13,211 nt of DNA, taken from the NCBI GenBank assembly GCA_027596195.1, contig JADGJG010000740.1, forward strand, positions 1-13,211, given 5' to 3'. The stretch is from Podochytrium sp. JEL0797 (Eukaryota > Chytridiomycota > Chytridiomycetes > Chytridiales > Chytriomycetaceae). This document shows, in pieces, positions 10,884-13,211 of this stretch. A program made the translations under genes and the position numbers. The notes beneath the pieces are model-generated. The model saw only the letters and a list, made by a program, of their open reading frames with translations, ran no database searches and had not been told where the DNA came from. Position 1 is the first letter of the stretch; each line of letters begins with the position of its first letter.

Positions 10884-10981
10884 ACATTGTGTTTTTCTCC
10901 TTTCCTCCTCTAGAGGAAGATTCCTAAACATGGCCCTTCTTGTTGTCCGCAAGCGCTTTGCAATTCGACTTCCGAAAAAAC
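10884..10981 (+). promoter_or_regulatory. Short spacer with pyrimidine tract and acceptor-like CTAG before COX20
   Basis: The 98 bases between the FAM135 stop and the COX20 ATG contain TTTTTCTCCTTTCCTCCTCTAG ending at 10913, the longest pyrimidine tract followed by TAG in the window. It resembles a 3' splice site in the COX20 5' leader. A perfect palindrome CCTCTAGAGG sits at 10907-10916. An ATG at 10930 in a good context (AAACATGG) is out of frame with COX20. No AATAAA for FAM135 is present; ATATAAA overlaps its stop. Confidence 0.4.
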
Positions 10982-11808
10982 ATGTCGAAAACGCCAGAGC
11001 CCACCGTCGTTCCCTTCGACCCCACAACCGAACAACCCACCGTTACGGACGTCATAAAGGTGGACCACAATCACACACCTCCCATCACCTCAAGCCACCC
11101 CCGGCCCCCTCCCCCTCCGATCAACCTCCGATCCTCACCCAAAACAAATCCAACAGAACCTCGAACTCAAAGAATTCAGTCTCGAAAACGTGGCCCGCCT
11201 TCCCTGTGCCAAAAACGCTCTCCTGTATGGAATCTCGGGGGGTCTGTCCATGTCTGCAGCGAGATTCCTGGCCCGCCGTATGTGTTTTTTGCTGTTTTTT
11301 TTGCGACTGCTCACTTTGTCTGCAATTTCAGGAAACGCGCGGTCGGCGGGGAATTGGGGCATTCTCACGTTTGCAGGAATCGCAGTTGCTTCATGGTGAA
11401 TTTTGAATCGTTTCCAATGAGCCAGCCCCGCAACCCTCCTCTCCTTTCTAGTTCGAGTCACGATCGCGTAAATACTGAAATTTCAATCCTCCGAAACTTT
11501 GGTTTGCATTTGCCCAAAATGCCAAATCTTTGAATGCGATCTCGGGGAGAATGGAATCGTGGGGAGCTCGCGTGTGAATTTGAGCGAGAATGGAGGAAAC
11601 CATGAACGCGTCCCCGAATGGCCCTTTCCACCCAACTCGCATTCGAACGAAAATCGGTTGACGCACACGAACGGTTATTCTGACTCGCGAACGAAACAAA
11701 AATAACAGGGAAATCTGCCGCCTGCAACGACGAAAAGTGCAAGAACAGCTCTCCTCGCTCGCGGCTGAACAGCAGCGACAACTGGCTGAACAACAACAAA
11801 AGAAATAA
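10982..11808 (+). CDS. COX20: COX20, mitochondrial cytochrome c oxidase assembly protein
   Basis: Predicted 120 aa, exons 10982-11059, 11157-11277, 11332-11395 and 11709-11808, phases 0, 1 and 2 all consistent. Family hallmarks are VARLPCAKNALLYGISGG at about 37-54, where members carry a (I/L/M)PCAR/K..(S/A)LLYG motif, the first membrane segment (about 44-65), Arg-Arg then AGNWGILTFAGIAVAS (second membrane segment, about 72-88), and WEICRLQRRK after it. The C-terminus is a Gln/Glu-rich likely coiled tail ending QQQKK. COX20 is an inner-membrane chaperone that binds newly made Cox2 during complex IV assembly. Human COX20 is 118 aa, so the length fits. The N-terminal 26 residues are not conserved, making exon 1 the weakest part. 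The 313-nt third intron is far longer than the rest. The codon frame shifts between exons, so no single open frame shows this gene. Confidence 0.85.
11396..11708 (+). other. COX20: Unusually long intron of COX20
   Basis: Donor TG/GTGAAT after Ser87 and acceptor AACAG before GGAAATCTGC rejoin the conserved SWEICRLQRR segment. At 313 nt it is about three times the next longest intron here. It carries the direct repeat GAGAATGGA at 11547-11555 and 11586-11594. No snoRNA box pair, tRNA or recognisable reading frame was found inside. Confidence 0.6.
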
Positions 11809-11809
11809 A
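11804..11809 (+). terminator. AATAAA poly(A) signal overlapping the COX20 stop codon
   Basis: The sequence AAG AAA TAA A contains AATAAA whose bases include the TAA stop at 11806-11808. If used, the COX20 3' UTR would be only 10-30 bases. The convergent KDM4-like gene stops 51 bases further on, and no AATAAA for that gene is seen on the minus strand here, so its transcript probably runs antisense into COX20. Confidence 0.55.
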
Positions 11810-11859
11810 ATATAACTTTTCCTCCAAGAAACTGAAGAATATGACTTCCAGAAAAAATA

Positions 11860-13211
11860 TCATTCCACCAAATCGCCCCAGTAAATCCAGGGCGACCCCA
11901 CCTCTTGTCCCTGTTCAAGATCTGCACCCCAATGCGACCTGTCGATGTCCACTTCCTTCTCCTCCACTTTCCTCAACACCCCGGCTTCACCTCCAATGTC
12001 CTGTTCAACGGCCGCCAAAGCAGGAACACCAACCCCAGCCTCCACAACCACACCCGGACCTGCCTGTTCACCACCCACACCCGCATTCCCCGCAACAGAA
12101 GCAGCTTCCAAAATCGGTTTGGCATGCTGCGGACAAAAACACATGAAATCAGGTGTCATGTAAATCCCGTTCGTATCGGCACACGAAACGTGATATGCGC
12201 GCACGCATTTTCCCTGCACGAGACAAAAAAATAGAGTGGTTTGAGTTGTCGCGCTTCAGGTTGCGAGCGGTAGGAGCAGGAGCCAAACCTTATAACATTG
12301 GATACTCGCGCCCACAGCTTTATACGGCGCATACTTTTTGCTTGTTGGTGAAACATGCGTTTTACAAAACTGACACTTCTAGCGAACCCCAAAAAATAAA
12401 ATAAAAAACGCGTTCAGTGCCCCAACCAACACACAAAAGAATAAATAAATAAAAAACAAACCAAAGCCCAGCGATCCTTGGGAACCTTATCCACCCCCAC
12501 AACCACCTCCCGGTCCGTCCACACCCCGCCCACAACGACATTCGCAATTTCCGTTTCGGGGATAAACTCGGCACACCGTTTGTGTGCCCAGGTGCCTTGT
12601 TCGGTGGGGAGGAGGTTGCGTTGATGCGAATCGGGACACAAGACGCACTGCAGAGCAAGAAAACAAAGGGGGGGGGGGAGGGGGGGGGATAATGAGTCAA
12701 TATTGTGTCGTTTACACCCCTACTTCAATCCTAAAGCTAAATACACAAACAAACCTGTTTCACAACCCCCTTCTTTTCCGCCACCTTCAACGCCGCCGCA
12801 ACCCCCATCTTCCTACCACCCCCAACGCCATCCACCATCCCAGCCGACGCACGCACCGCCGCCGCCGGAACCGCAGCAACCGCCGGTGGTTTCCCTTCAA
12901 ACAAGTGCGGCACATCAAGCTTCACACTATCCCCAACACATGAACAAAACGCCGCACGCTTCCCCTTTTCGATCCACGAGTCCACCGCAAAGTTTACCGA
13001 TTCGGCGCAATTGAAGCCGAGGTTGTAGCCGGCGTGATATCCTAAAACACAGCCCCTGGGTTAAAAAAGGGAGAGAGAGAGAGGGGGGGGGGGGGGGGGG
13101 GGTAAAACACCAAACGGAAACGTAAAAAAAAACACCCCCAAAAAAGCCACCAACCGTACCCCTTTAACACCTTGGCCCGGCAACCCTGGGGGAGACCCGA
13201 GAAAACCATTG
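11860..13211 (-). CDS. KDM4-like JmjC/ePHD histone demethylase, 3' part (5' end outside window)
   Basis: Exons seen, 5' to 3': 13211-13111 (partial), 13041-12755, 12647-12462, 12378-12289, 12213-11860; 338 aa. The first two exons carry the end of a JmjC domain: [20 protein letters not shown], whose His is the third Fe(II) ligand in the KDM4 family, then [14 protein letters not shown] and CSC, the paired cysteines of the KDM4 zinc site. An Ala/Gly/Val-rich linker of about 45 residues leads straight to an extended PHD finger: CVLC, WAHKRC, FIPET, CQFC, IQCYKGKC, HVSC and CFCPQH, a full set of zinc ligands. A Gly/Val-rich tail of about 85 residues ends the protein, with no Tudor domain. KDM4 enzymes remove methyl groups from H3K9/H3K36 in the nucleus using Fe(II) and 2-oxoglutarate; the rest of the catalytic site is beyond the edge. 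The outermost exon is stop-free but mismatched, probably from sequencing error. Confidence 0.85.
12391..12456. repeat. A-rich simple repeat in KDM4-like intron
   Basis: AAAAAATAAAATAAAAAAC and AATAAATAAATAAAAAAC occur in the intron between the two halves of the ePHD finger (12379-12461). On the coding strand these are T-rich tracts close to the donor and the acceptor. The plus-strand AATAAA copies are not near the end of any plus-strand gene and are probably irrelevant as poly(A) signals. Confidence 0.6.
12668..12688. repeat. Poly-G tract (11 G, A, 9 G) in KDM4-like intron
   Basis: The run lies inside intron 12648-12754. On the coding strand it is a poly-C tract about 20 bases before the acceptor TTGCTCTGCAG, so it occupies the place of a pyrimidine tract. 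Exact run length is unreliable in raw sequence. Confidence 0.7.
13071..13102. repeat. (GA)n followed by 20 G in KDM4-like intron
   Basis: A GA microsatellite runs into a 20-base G homopolymer (13083-13102), within the intron 13042-13110. On the coding strand it is C20 followed by (CT)n upstream of a TTTTAG acceptor. Sequence beyond it towards the right end has many mismatches to the expected JmjC protein, so the homopolymer probably marks where read quality fell. Confidence 0.75.

Noticed and set aside
10930..11406. 158-codon frame starting at ATG 10930 as the true gene
   Set aside because: It is out of frame with the conserved COX20 segments and yields a basic, low-complexity product; kept only as a possible upstream ATG.
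11448..11927. 159-codon minus-strand frame across COX20 intron 3 and exon 4
   Set aside because: It overlaps the conserved COX20 tail and the convergent spacer, with no recognisable domain; cysteine- and serine-rich output comes from antisense Gln codons.
13071..13102. Tandem repeats as a CRISPR array or telomere
   Set aside because: They are a dinucleotide microsatellite and a homopolymer, with no spacers and no TTAGGG-type unit.

Overview
The window is eukaryotic nuclear DNA. It has intron-rich protein genes with short GT-AG introns (29 inferred, 46 to 107 nt except one of 313 nt; every acceptor is CAG or TAG), very short intergenic gaps and mid-range GC. The gene set is a Tps2-type trehalose-phosphate enzyme, full-length symplekin, a FAM135-type lipase, COX20 and a KDM4-like JmjC/ePHD demethylase. 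This points to a fungus, and I infer an early-diverging, probably zoosporic (chytrid-like) lineage rather than a yeast. That placement is inference, since no rRNA or other marker is present. Both ends look like low-quality contig ends: a G/C-rich first 60 bases, and a 20-G run plus damaged coding sequence in the last 130 bases.

Layout. 1-794: no convincing gene; it lies downstream of the 3' end of TPS2. 795-4004 (-): TPS2-like protein, 8 exons, 914 aa, with a synthase-like domain that has lost key substrate-binding residues followed by an apparently intact trehalose-6-phosphate phosphatase domain. 4005-4141: 137-bp divergent promoter. 4142-7968 (+): symplekin, 9 exons, 1115 aa. 8002-10883 (+): FAM135-family protein (DUF3657 region plus DUF676 alpha/beta-hydrolase), 8 exons, 826 aa. 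10982-11808 (+): COX20, 4 exons, 120 aa. 11860-13211 (-): 3' part of a KDM4-like histone demethylase, 5 exons seen, 5' end off the right edge.

The genes do not form a pathway. They serve trehalose metabolism, mRNA 3'-end processing, lipid hydrolysis, cytochrome c oxidase assembly and chromatin. What they share is packing: 33 bp between symplekin and FAM135, 98 bp between FAM135 and COX20, and 51 bp between the convergent COX20 and KDM4-like stops.

The most unusual signal is compositional. Many exons on both strands begin C-rich on the coding strand and end G-rich, so the C/G skew reverses or drifts inside an exon and resets at the next intron. I hand-counted several exons to support this; it is listed first under findings. 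Exon models were derived by eye from reading frame, splice motifs and remembered family conservation, so individual boundaries should be treated as predictions.
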